The position numbers and the translations under genes are program-made. 33,844 nucleotides of DNA from assembly GCF_009828775.2 (NCBI RefSeq), contig NZ_WTSY02000022.1, positions 1 to 33,844 of the forward strand. Reading direction: 5' to 3'. Positions 19,501 to 25,380 of the stretch are shown here, in pieces (position 1 is the first letter of the stretch; every line of letters starts with the position of its first letter). The notes under the pieces were generated by a model that was not told the origin of the DNA, made no database searches, and saw only the letters and a program-made list of their open reading frames with translations. Origin of the DNA: Erysipelothrix aquatica. GTDB lineage: Bacteria > Bacillota_I > Bacilli_A > Erysipelotrichales > Erysipelotrichaceae.

Positions 19501-20837
19501 GTCTGGGTACAATTCCAGTTGTATCCTTCCCTTATTCACATGAAATTCGTGTTGTGGGAACAGATAACTTGCCACGGATTTATACTGTAATGTTTCATAG
19601 AAAAGCTTCGTCCAATACTGCAATCAGTAATCTATGGACAGATGTTGGTAAATTGACCCCTGTCTTTGACATTAATAAAACAGCATACAACCTCGATGTT
19701 GACGAAGCAGTAGAAACGATTGAAGTCTTTGCTACGAAAACAGAAGAAAAACAGATTATTAAAAACCTTGGTAAACACTCACTCAAACCAGGTCGTAATA
19801 CAATTGAAATTGAGGTCGTAGCAGAAGATGGGACAAAGGTAACTTACACCTTGTTTGTGAACCGAGCATACAGTTCAAACTTTGGATTAGATACCTTAAC
19901 TGTGAATAAAGGGACATTGTCACCATCATTTAGCACGGGTGTACGCCAATACTACGTTGATGTCGAGGGAAATGTTGATACTTTAGACATTGGTGCAACA
20001 TCAGCCTTCGAAGGTGCTTTGATTGAAGGGGTTGGAACTAAAACACTTAAGCTTGGTGTAAATATTTTCGAAATCCATGTAACTCGAGAACGTCATGAAC
20101 GCGCAACATATTTTGTTGTTGTTAATCGCGGAAATACATCAAGTAATTATCTCTCATACCTTCAATTAGAGGGGCACACATTAGATCAATCATTCGATAA
20201 GATGACCCAAACTTACACGACATCAATCATCAGCAACGAATCATTAACACTTCCAGTTGTGGCAGTATCAGAAGATCCAATGGCCAGTGTCTCAATTGCC
20301 GGCAATGAAAATCTATCCGTTGGTGATCACACCATTTCAATCACAGTTCATCGTGAAGACATGGAAGATAGAATTTATACTATTGATGTTAAGATTTCAG
20401 ATATGAAACTTAAGTCCGATATCCATACAATTGAACCCAAACATATCCAAACTATTCATGATAACCAATCGGTTCTCGATGTGAAGCAACAGATGACGAA
20501 TCCTCAAGAGCATCTCGTTTTCTACCGTAATGGTTCTAAACTTGAAGATACTGATATAGTGGGAAGTGGCGTTATTATTAAACTGGTTGTCGACCATCAA
20601 GAATACGATGAGAAAACAATTATCGTGAAGGGTGATGTGAACGGTGATGGCCGAATCGGTGTGGCTGATATTATTAGTGTCCGTAGTTATGTGCTTGGCG
20701 GAACACTCACGGATTGGCAACGCCTCGCAGCCGATGTCAACGCCGATCAGAAAGTTGGTGTCGCTGACTTAATTGGAATCCGAAGTCATATTCTCGGAAG
20801 TAAAAATATATTTGAAAAGAACGAGGATGAACAATGA
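13509..20837 (+). CDS. Secreted adaptor fibre: N-terminal cohesin-like domain, about 22 cadherin-like domains, C-terminal dockerin
   Basis: This gene encodes 2442 residues. The start is set by GGAGG, which overlaps the end of the upstream gene, with 1 base between that stop and this ATG; translational coupling is likely. A signal peptide (about 1-26, cleavage after VSA) is followed by a cohesin-like domain (about 32-207: PGDVFRFDVNIET, MFQYEIVYDDKLVEPI, MYFKVKAEAEAGKEINFKL). About 22 cadherin-like domains follow, interrupted by a Pro/Gly/Asp-rich hinge (about 15370-15530). The end holds a dockerin-associated module (20401-20630) and a dockerin (DVNGDGRIGVAD and DVNADQKVGVAD). Carrying both a cohesin and a dockerin makes it an adaptor scaffoldin by architecture: it can hold one partner and be held by another. 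No enzyme domain, LPXTG or membrane helix is visible. The binding pairs are inferred, not shown. The stop overlaps the next start (ATGA). Confidence 0.93.
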   Translation: MKKVFKLIMVLLLSGTIFSENYSVSAATPNKVSLRTYDEQTYPYENIQDSKPLPAGSTVKPGDVFRFDVNIETNGDNNIAMFQYEIVYDDKLVEPIVIDNQEVIYPLDIEGGAFTTIRQGRNEILGWVVNHNIIDSTVQYTGQTVQYPDRALKASGPMMTMYFKVKAEAEAGKEINFKLNDLVLANNFSNQSVVPRTLDPTLKLTVAGEAPDLGAALQSINIYADGSDVDGHDYMESFFSAEKDSFDLVVPSQVEKIRGDITLKENAPAGISMVLGKQGNINDRSLELGNNKFEVVIKHNGNTLKSYGVNILRLSDDVSIKSMTAMTDDGSVLTFDQSNSTNVKQNIKTVTLNPALNDPNGTIHYLSESPVEGNVLTLSPSNVQKTQLSLTVMAQSSQPQYAKVFGNKGSQKQYEYTFNRNSSDVTLSKLTVGDQAIVLEEGVRDYTITVDNEVTEVPIVTTTNFDAARVYSDSLKNLSENPNTFSGVLDLVPGSNQTTLEVRAEDGTPAKYTITVIRDKKKNNDLQSLSARIKNTETISTFDANTTNYDLGSIPFNKNETITITAAVDPKHASKIVNQAILGTHTLVTGLNTFEIHVAAENESIKTYTIQVTMEANTATEITDGTGGTDNPFVPKPDSGVETIKPDPMGPDNRPLDPNGQGDGIAKDETISDNTATYRYTVRVPYEVTTFSIDSLEFTLPENARIEGGDAINLSTGLNTYTFKIISNAEGSLQSQYIFSVIRAKSSEAALQSLSSNVGVLTPEFSEKIHNYTLNVGADIDAVAFDATAKANGVILETIPHTVNIDNESTQATITVNSEDGTSQQVYTVTINRAKSDANNLTVLKIDGEDVLKSIKDNVYTQTVDSSQETINIIADKQHEGATLLINGEVTNQKDVVLDYGENTIVLDVVSESGKKQTYVLTITRTLDSNADLKSLTINEQDFQKLDKDVLSYILEDVGNEVTSIRVAARAENPNATVQIDGNSNLKVGKNYITVTVTAHDGITTKVYRLEVTRNVSNIGVDGFVPGDNVERIENDESITNPIPGNYYYVAHVPINKKEFSKKDIALAPITIENGYVISNYHNDPLKLSRTQDNIYTFDVSTQSGELAGTYHIRVMYPDVMPPQIESLKINGKTIPAYTGETAFTINLDDYLALQDTSVTFEIVPDVATNIVESLEHTFSMKGMATKQLSITLTDSVTTLVNTYQFTFTRSLSKDVSLQSLTVDGYKSNGETIPLKLNHSVHDEPYDLFEILDVPADVDTITIQANPTNANAQVQQGLGEFELKPGKNIFSIQVQAEDQAVPVQQYQIVVTRKLGLLDLKVGTHVIDLSKPSTDWDGSQVYRINEPFEAADLTHDLKATPNHTSVTLSGNINRTYELEPGTHRISFEAKAQDGITKQQYHIEYTRTPSTDARLKILNLNDPKNKIEPAFNPDIYEYTIDVPSSKNFWDSSDFNVETMHPKTRMKPNGIVKIEGYDEVNYEIQTESETKATLTYTFKIRKESYNFLSDLHIGQNQGLIEPEFNPEVMTYQASIFPGVETFRVYYTLDDRFGVTVENASELESIPVSSLPRTVDIKVKAKNGERRTYQIHVDRGLSSRLTSLTSDSADIIPPFEAGTLEYDVYVPQTTHTLSLTPISEDPKATISGTFKEVALLDGVTPIKITVTNGNYKTDYTVRVHKVKDKTTLESVEVVYGSQRWKALWNEQTQQYEYTVPASIDLEAVMIEATPQDQDARVEVSKPVNDGATKRFIIKVTDAYNISKVYNVAVDKALSTNANLKLLQINGIDIVGFDKDTFVYSYKINSDTANVTAIPEDNNAHVEITYPKSFADKDVITITVTASQGNQQTTTITLARDADNTALLDSLSVQEGVISPKFNPLQTDYYLTIPNEIDNITPLYTNPVNSRVDVENQSNIEVGSNHVVNVIVTAQNGDKNTYRIHVNRQAPSQNYLESLLVSGNNHGSYNLSPQFSKFGNTYLIDVQDGDSEFTFEATSTNNATITGLGTIPVVSFPYSHEIRVVGTDNLPRIYTVMFHRKASSNTAISNLWTDVGKLTPVFDINKTAYNLDVDEAVETIEVFATKTEEKQIIKNLGKHSLKPGRNTIEIEVVAEDGTKVTYTLFVNRAYSSNFGLDTLTVNKGTLSPSFSTGVRQYYVDVEGNVDTLDIGATSAFEGALIEGVGTKTLKLGVNIFEIHVTRERHERATYFVVVNRGNTSSNYLSYLQLEGHTLDQSFDKMTQTYTTSIISNESLTLPVVAVSEDPMASVSIAGNENLSVGDHTISITVHREDMEDRIYTIDVKISDMKLKSDIHTIEPKHIQTIHDNQSVLDVKQQMTNPQEHLVFYRNGSKLEDTDIVGSGVIIKLVVDHQEYDEKTIIVKGDVNGDGRIGVADIISVRSYVLGGTLTDWQRLAADVNADQKVGVADLIGIRSHILGSKNIFEKNEDEQ
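13602..14130 (+). other. Cohesin-like domain of the adaptor
   Basis: The pattern of a cohesin is visible: VKPGDVFRFDVNIETN (start of the sandwich), MFQYEIVYDDKLVEP (the LxYDpxxL element), MMTMYFKVKAEAEAGKE (the fxVka.a.aG element) and a closing LKLTVAG strand. At about 175 aa it is longer than the usual 140, with an insert around the YPLDIEGGAF...VQYPDRAL segment. Confidence 0.75.
15370..15530 (+). other. Pro/Gly/Asp-rich hinge inside the adaptor
   Basis: The segment from about ITDGTGGTDNPFVP to GQGDGIAKDET is rich in Pro, Gly and Asp and lacks the hydrophobic alternation of the flanking cadherin-like domains. It is probably a flexible joint between domains 4 and 5 of the array. Confidence 0.65.
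20631..20834 (+). other. Type I dockerin domain (adaptor)
   Basis: Two near-identical calcium loops, DVNGDGRIGVAD and DVNADQKVGVAD, are each followed by a helix with I(S/G)(V/I)RS(Y/H)(V/I)LG. Positions 10-11 are Val-Ala and 17-18 are Arg-Ser in both repeats, unlike the giant protein's dockerin (Val-Leu at 10-11, Asn at 18). This internal two-fold symmetry is typical of dockerins that bind cohesin in two orientations. Confidence 0.93.
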
Positions 20838-23224
20838 GAAAAATAGCAACAATGTTTAGAAAAAGAATTAAGGTCATTGCCGTTCTGTTTATGGTAGTGA
20901 CCATGGTAACCATGCATTTGGTCATGCCGTTATCTGCCAATAGTCCAAAGTTGACCGTCTTACCTTCGACACAGAAGGTAAGTCGAGGTCAACATATTAC
21001 AGTTGAAATTCAAGTCAACCATACAGAACTCCTTAAAAGTGGTGTTGATGGCTATTCTGGGACACTGAAGTATGATCCATCGGTACTATCGTATGTGGAA
21101 TCGAAAAATAGTATCAAAGGGTGGGCATTTTCAAGTACACCATCTGCCGGATCGTTGCGTTTTGTTGGCTATGACGATACCCCGCCTTCACTCGCACAAA
21201 AAAGTGATACTGTTTTATTCGAGGTATCCTTTGAAGTTCTTGCAGGTGCGCCAGATGGCGATACAGCTGTATCACTAGAAAATGCTTCTGTTGCGGACGC
21301 TAACTTCAACGAGCAAAATGCGATGGTCGAAGGTGCAACCCTAACAATAGGTGACCCTGAAGTTCCAAGCGAACAATCGAGTAACAGTAATCTAGCACGT
21401 TTAGAAATTAAAAATGGGGAAACAGTGTTACCACTTGACCCTGCTTTTGATCCAAAACATAAAGCGTACACACTTACTGTCGCTCATGATGTGGAAGCGA
21501 TTGATATTGCAGCTCTAGTAGATGATGCAAACGGAACCATTTTATCAGGAATTGGAAATCACAAACTTGAAACGGGTGATAACCTAATTGATGTGGTTGT
21601 AAAGGCTGAAGACGGCTCCACATCAACCTATACAGTGAAAGTTATTAAAGGAACACAGCCCAATGATAAATCCGCAAACAATCAGTTATCCACACTGGTA
21701 GTTAAAGACAATCAAAAGCCTATCGTTTTAACCCCAACTTTCAAGTCGGATGTCTTTGATTATAAAGCAACGGTCCCTGCAACAACATCGAGTGTAGATG
21801 TCGAAGCTGTCCTTGCAGACGTTAAAGCAAAACTCATTTCAGGAAATGGTATCCACAACCTTAAAGATGGAATAAACTCGATTAAAGTAATTGTAGAAGC
21901 GGAAGATAGTACACGCCGAACTTATACAGTTGAAATTACAAAAACGAAGCCAACTGACCCAACCAATCCGATGAAAAAAGACGCACTCACGAATCTCGAA
22001 GTCTTTAACGCAGATACGGCATTACCGCTAAATCCAATTTTTAAAGCAGATGTAAAATCGTATACTGTCAATGTTGATAAATCGGTTGAAATTGTTACGA
22101 TTTTACCGACCCTTGCGAATAAAGAGAGTAAAATTGTCTCTGGTGAAGGTGTTCAGGTCTTAAAAGAAGGTAAGAACACAATTACGATTGAAATTTTATC
22201 AAAAGAAGGTGTTCGAGATACTTACACCATCATCGTAAATCGAGAAGTTAAAGGTGATTCGGGAACTGACGACAACACTGGAAACACTGGTAATAACGGT
22301 GGTAATACCGGAAACAATGGTAATAACGGTGGTAATACCGGAAACAATGGTAATAACGGTGGCAATACCGGAAACAATGGTAATAACACTGGAAACACTG
22401 GAAACACTGGAAACAATGGTAATAACACTGGAAACACTGGTAATAATGGTGGTAATACTGGATACAGTGGCAATAACGGAGGTAATACTGGAAATAGTAA
22501 TTCAGGAAATGGGACTCCAGGTGCAAACAACAACACTGTAAATGTTTCGACAAATAACCATATTAGTGCTATTGAAGGTCTTAATTTAATCCCTGCATTT
22601 AGCCGGGATGTGACACACTATCAAGCGACTGTCGGAAAAGAAACAGTCAACTTGAATTTAAATGTCATTAGTGAAGATCCGAATTCACGCATTGTCATCG
22701 AAGGTGCAAACAATTTAAAGCCAGGTCATAATACCGTTACTATAAAAGTAATTGCAGCAGATCAGTCAGAGCGTACAATTTCAATTGATGTCATGAAGGC
22801 TGCGACAGAAACAAGTGGAAAACTTTCTGCACTGAGTGTAGGAGCTTACGCAATCAACCCAGGATTCCAAGAAGATGTGTTATACTACACGATGAGTGTT
22901 GAAAATTCCGTGACAAGTCTTGCTGTTACGGCAACCCCAAAATTCGGAAATACAAGTGTCAATATTTCAGGTAATCAAAAACTATATCCTGGTGTGAATT
23001 ATATTAAAGTTCATGCGACTGGAGCCGATGGAGTTATGAGTACGTACATTGTTGAGGTCAATCGTGAGGCAACACCATCATCAAATATATCAATACATCC
23101 AGCATACATTTGGTTAGGTGTCGTAATCTTATCCCTCATTTTCATAATTATTATTTTGATAGTTACACGAAAAAAGGACCATTACAGAAACTCAAATCCA
23201 GAGACAAGTAGTTCAAAACAATAG
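20834..23224 (+). CDS. Membrane-anchored cohesin protein (anchoring scaffoldin-like)
   Basis: This gene encodes 796 residues. The ATG overlaps the upstream TGA by 4 bases and is preceded by GAGGA with 6-base spacing. A basic N-terminus and hydrophobic stretch (about 12-33, cleavage near LSA) form a signal peptide. A cohesin follows at 38-173 (QKVSRGQHITVEIQV, GTLKYDPSVLSYVES, VLFEVSFEVLAGAP, ENASVADANF, GATLTIG). Then come three cadherin-like domains, an Asn/Gly/Thr linker (22254-22535), two more cadherin-like domains, one membrane helix (about 755-776, WLGVVILSLIFIIIILIVT) and a basic RKK cytoplasmic tail. There is no LPXTG, so anchoring is by the membrane helix. By architecture it is the cell-proximal receptor for a dockerin, most likely that of the adaptor or the giant protein encoded just upstream. 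Confidence 0.92.
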   Translation: MRKIATMFRKRIKVIAVLFMVVTMVTMHLVMPLSANSPKLTVLPSTQKVSRGQHITVEIQVNHTELLKSGVDGYSGTLKYDPSVLSYVESKNSIKGWAFSSTPSAGSLRFVGYDDTPPSLAQKSDTVLFEVSFEVLAGAPDGDTAVSLENASVADANFNEQNAMVEGATLTIGDPEVPSEQSSNSNLARLEIKNGETVLPLDPAFDPKHKAYTLTVAHDVEAIDIAALVDDANGTILSGIGNHKLETGDNLIDVVVKAEDGSTSTYTVKVIKGTQPNDKSANNQLSTLVVKDNQKPIVLTPTFKSDVFDYKATVPATTSSVDVEAVLADVKAKLISGNGIHNLKDGINSIKVIVEAEDSTRRTYTVEITKTKPTDPTNPMKKDALTNLEVFNADTALPLNPIFKADVKSYTVNVDKSVEIVTILPTLANKESKIVSGEGVQVLKEGKNTITIEILSKEGVRDTYTIIVNREVKGDSGTDDNTGNTGNNGGNTGNNGNNGGNTGNNGNNGGNTGNNGNNTGNTGNTGNNGNNTGNTGNNGGNTGYSGNNGGNTGNSNSGNGTPGANNNTVNVSTNNHISAIEGLNLIPAFSRDVTHYQATVGKETVNLNLNVISEDPNSRIVIEGANNLKPGHNTVTIKVIAADQSERTISIDVMKAATETSGKLSALSVGAYAINPGFQEDVLYYTMSVENSVTSLAVTATPKFGNTSVNISGNQKLYPGVNYIKVHATGADGVMSTYIVEVNREATPSSNISIHPAYIWLGVVILSLIFIIIILIVTRKKDHYRNSNPETSSSKQ
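20945..21352 (+). other. Cohesin domain of the membrane anchor
   Basis: About 136 residues, close to the normal cohesin length. It has the YSGTLKYDPSVL element, the DTVLFEVSFEVLAGAPDG element, the ENASVADANFNEQ segment and the closing GATLTIG strand, all in cohesin order. This is the clearer of the two cohesin calls. Confidence 0.88.
22254..22535 (+). repeat. Asn/Gly/Thr-rich linker with 30-bp tandem repeats
   Basis: Three consecutive 30-bp units occupy 22291-22320, 22321-22350 and 22351-22380. The first two are identical and the third differs by one base (T to C). They encode N-N-G-G-N-T-G-N-N-G. Degenerate shorter units continue to about 22500. The repeat is in frame, so gain or loss of a unit changes the linker by 10 residues without a frameshift. 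Confidence 0.9.
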
Positions 23225-23233
23225 GAGAATACA

Positions 23234-23719
23234 ATGAGTAACGAAAATAGCAATGAGAATAAAATTGAAATGAGTAAAAAGAGTAATAAGTTTCAAAAAA
23301 TCGCAATCACGGTGATTGTAGTGCTAATGCTTGTAGTGGGAGGATTTTCTATCTATAAATTTATGGGCAAACAAGCAAAAGGTAAGGATGCCTTAGAGAC
23401 AGACTTGATTAAAATGGGATCGGATTTCTACGAATCATTTTATTACGACAATGTAACTGACGGAAAAACAGATGAGGAAAAGACAACATTCCTTGAGAAA
23501 TTCCAAGAAACAGGAATTAAAATTAATTTAGATAACTTAGGCCGTTACAATGCTTCCCAAAACGAAGCTATAATTGCAGGTTTCAAGAACAACAAAACAG
23601 ACACTGTCTGTGATATAAATAATACACGCGCTGTCATCTTACCGAAAGCACCATTTGGTAAAACTGATTTTGAAGTTAGAGCCGAACTGGATTGCGGATT
23701 TGACGAAGCAGTAAACTAG
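23234..23719 (+). CDS. Small single-pass membrane protein of unknown function
   Basis: This gene encodes 161 residues. AGGAG overlapping the stop of the anchor gene gives a 6-base spacing to this ATG, so it belongs to the same transcript. A charged cytoplasmic N-terminus (1-21) is followed by one membrane helix (about 23-44, IAITVIVVLMLVVGGFSIY) and an exported domain of about 115 residues with two cysteines (in DTVCDI and LDCGF) that could form a disulfide. I do not recognise the family. Its position at the end of the fibre operon suggests an accessory role in export, assembly or anchoring of the chain, but the sequence itself shows no function. Confidence 0.85.
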   Translation: MSNENSNENKIEMSKKSNKFQKIAITVIVVLMLVVGGFSIYKFMGKQAKGKDALETDLIKMGSDFYESFYYDNVTDGKTDEEKTTFLEKFQETGIKINLDNLGRYNASQNEAIIAGFKNNKTDTVCDINNTRAVILPKAPFGKTDFEVRAELDCGFDEAVN

Positions 23720-23753
23720 TTTCTGCGAGTTTAGATTCAAGCACATAAAGAGT

Positions 23754-23791
23754 AAAAACACAACCGTGAGACGCGGTTGTGTTTTTCTTTC
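23754..23791. terminator. Bidirectional intrinsic terminator
   Basis: A perfect 13-bp stem (23754-23766 with 23774-23786, core ACACAACCG/CGGTTGTGT) surrounds a 7-base loop. U tracts follow on both strands. It ends the + strand fibre operon and the - strand PTS operon, whose stop is at 23824. Confidence 0.92.
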
Positions 23792-23823
23792 ATATAAATG
23801 TATTAAGAAGAGTTGTTTGGAAA

Positions 23824-25233
23824 TTAATTGTTTTCTACTAAATCGTCTTTGATAAAGATCATTGTGATAATGAAACCTGCTACGTATGAAATAACAAGCC
23901 CGATAAAGAAGTTTAACATCATTGTAGGAGTTTGCATTAATGGAATAGCAACAAGTCCTGAAGGACCCCATGCTCCTGCCATAACGCCTGTTAGCATTAC
24001 CCATGCTCCACCAAATCCAGCACCGATACCAGCTGTGATAAATGGTTTACCAAGAGGTAAAGTAACCCCGTAGATTAATGGTTCACCAACACCCAAGAAT
24101 CCAGCAGGTAGGGCACCGATGATTGTTTTTTGTAGACGTTCGTTTTTACGACGTTTTGCTTTAATATAAATAGCGATTGCAGCTCCGACTTGTCCAGCAC
24201 CAGCCATAGCAAGAACTGGGAATAATGAAACACCACCAAGTTGTTGGAGTTGAACAGCATAGATTGGAATTAATCCATGGTGTAAGCCTAAGAGAACCAT
24301 TGGTAAGAATAGTGCTGATAAGATAAAACCAGATAGGATACTTACGATAGGGTTTGTTGAGCTAATGAAGATATTTAGGAAGCTAACAAGTCCATCTGAT
24401 AAGAAACCAGCAACTGGCATGATACCAAGAACGAATATAATTCCTGTAAGTGTTAATGTTACAAGTGGTGTAACAATTAAGTCGAGTACATCTGGGACCA
24501 TCTTACGTACACGACGTTCGATCATGGACATGAGCCATACCCCAAAGATTACTCCAATAATTCCACCTTTACCTGTAGTAAGAACTGAATTTAATGGAAC
24601 TTCAGTATTGTAAAGTCCAAAGAATGTTGAGATATCAACGATCAATGGCATGATGCTCATAGCACCAATCATACCACCAAGTGCTTCAGTACCACCGAAG
24701 ACTTTAGCGGAGTTAATACCAGTGTAGATTGCAAAGTAGGATAAGAATGCACCACTGAAGAGTTGGAATAGTTTTAGTACTAAGAACCAGAATCCTTCAG
24801 TTGGAGCCATTGTTTGGCCAATTAAACTTGCTAGACCTGAGAAGAGACCAGCAGCGATAATTGCAGGAATCAATGGAATAAAGATATTTGAAATTGTCTT
24901 TAATCCTGTTTTAAGTTTTGATTCTTTTTGGCCTGATTTCAAGGTTGCTTTGTTGTCTTCCCATGAAGAAACGTCGCCACCAACAGTTACACCGAAGTCT
25001 TCGACAACAATGTCATAGACTTTCTTTGCGCGTCCAGGACCCACAACAATTTGTAGTGTGTCACTTTCTACGACTCCCATGACGCCTTCTACCCCTTTGA
25101 GAGCGTCGATTTCAACTTTGTCTGCGTCTTTAATGTTAAGACGTAAACGTGTCATACAGTGAGCTGCACGTCCGATATTGTCGGTACCACCCACGAGATC
25201 AATGATATTCTTAGCGAGATCATTGTTATTCAT
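23824..25233 (-). CDS. PTS sugar permease EIIBC, N-acetylmuramate/sucrose subgroup (MurP-like)
   Basis: A 469-aa phosphotransferase permease of the glucose superfamily. The EIIB domain (1-80) carries the phosphorylated Cys26 in HCMTRLR and a VVVGPGRA-like loop. The EIIC domain (from about 105) has NIFIPLIPAIIAAGL, GKGGIIGVIFGVWLMS, LGLHHGLIPIYAVQ and the substrate-loop motif GVGEPLIYGVTLPLGKPF. No EIIA domain is fused, so it must borrow one. From memory it resembles staphylococcal MurP closely, so N-acetylmuramic acid is the first candidate substrate; sucrose or another disaccharide is the main alternative. No etherase (MurQ) or hydrolase lies beside it. The start is the ATG behind AGGAGGAAG; an earlier in-frame ATG (to 25281) falls inside the leader terminator and is unlikely. 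Expression appears controlled by antitermination and CcpA. Confidence 0.88.
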   Translation of the reverse strand: MNNNDLAKNIIDLVGGTDNIGRAAHCMTRLRLNIKDADKVEIDALKGVEGVMGVVESDTLQIVVGPGRAKKVYDIVVEDFGVTVGGDVSSWEDNKATLKSGQKESKLKTGLKTISNIFIPLIPAIIAAGLFSGLASLIGQTMAPTEGFWFLVLKLFQLFSGAFLSYFAIYTGINSAKVFGGTEALGGMIGAMSIMPLIVDISTFFGLYNTEVPLNSVLTTGKGGIIGVIFGVWLMSMIERRVRKMVPDVLDLIVTPLVTLTLTGIIFVLGIMPVAGFLSDGLVSFLNIFISSTNPIVSILSGFILSALFLPMVLLGLHHGLIPIYAVQLQQLGGVSLFPVLAMAGAGQVGAAIAIYIKAKRRKNERLQKTIIGALPAGFLGVGEPLIYGVTLPLGKPFITAGIGAGFGGAWVMLTGVMAGAWGPSGLVAIPLMQTPTMMLNFFIGLVISYVAGFIITMIFIKDDLVENN

Positions 25234-25253
25234 ATTGCTTCCTCCTTCTGTGC

Positions 25254-25301
25254 AAAAGAAAAAGAGCCAAAGCGACATCAAAAAATGTTGCTTTGGCTCT
25301 T
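25254..25301 (-). terminator. Leader terminator in front of the PTS gene
   Basis: Read on the - strand, arms AAGAGCCAAAGC and GCTTTGGCTCTT, plus four further ACAT/ATGT pairs past one mismatch, enclose a 6-base loop; TTTTTC follows. It sits between the promoter and the ribosome binding site, so it must be bypassed for the permease to be made. Its first arm overlaps the RAT-like hairpin. Confidence 0.88.
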
Positions 25302-25321
25302 GCTCCGTTAGATTGCACGCC
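25295..25321 (-). promoter_or_regulatory. RAT-like antiterminator binding site
   Basis: Read on the - strand, the 27-base element begins GGCGTGC and ends GCAAGAGCC. It can pair GGC with GCC and TGC with GCA around an asymmetric internal loop, as in ribonucleic antiterminator sites for SacT/LicT/BglG, and its 3' end is close to the common GCAAGACC/GCAAAACC. It shares bases 25295-25301 with the terminator, so the two structures exclude each other. It is shorter than the classical 29-30-base RAT. Confidence 0.55.
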
Positions 25322-25328
25322 TAATACA

Positions 25329-25370
25329 AATATACCACGTTGAAATATAATGTCAATGTAAACGCTTAAA
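25329..25370 (-). promoter_or_regulatory. PTS promoter with adjacent cre-like box
   Basis: On the - strand, TTGACA (25351-25356) and TATATT (25329-25334) are separated by 16 bases. Directly upstream, TGTAAACGCTTAAA (+ strand, 25357-25370) matches the catabolite-responsive element consensus TGWAANCGNTNWCA at all but one position. CcpA repression at this promoter is likely. Confidence 0.65.
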
Positions 25371-25380
25371 AAATGAAATA

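Noticed and set aside
22254..22536. Tandem repeats as a CRISPR array
   Set aside because: The 30-bp units are directly adjacent with no unique spacers and encode an in-frame Asn/Gly/Thr linker.
22222..22553. Proline/leucine- and tyrosine-rich reading frames on the - strand
   Set aside because: They are antisense shadows of the repetitive linker, without ribosome binding sites.
2..23224. Cellulosome for plant polymer breakdown
   Set aside because: No glycoside hydrolase, carbohydrate-binding or other enzyme domain is present, and each scaffold has only one cohesin.
23090..23224. Sortase sorting signal at the C-terminus of the anchor protein
   Set aside because: There is a hydrophobic helix and basic residues but no LPXTG-like motif before it, and a 17-20 residue cytoplasmic tail follows.
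23639..24004. 121-aa frame on the - strand across the terminator
   Set aside because: It overlaps the terminator, the PTS gene in another frame and the fourth gene antisense; no coding signs.
25234..25281. Upstream start for the PTS permease giving 16 extra residues
   Set aside because: That ATG lies within the leader terminator stem, while the ATG at 25233 has a strong AGGAGG.
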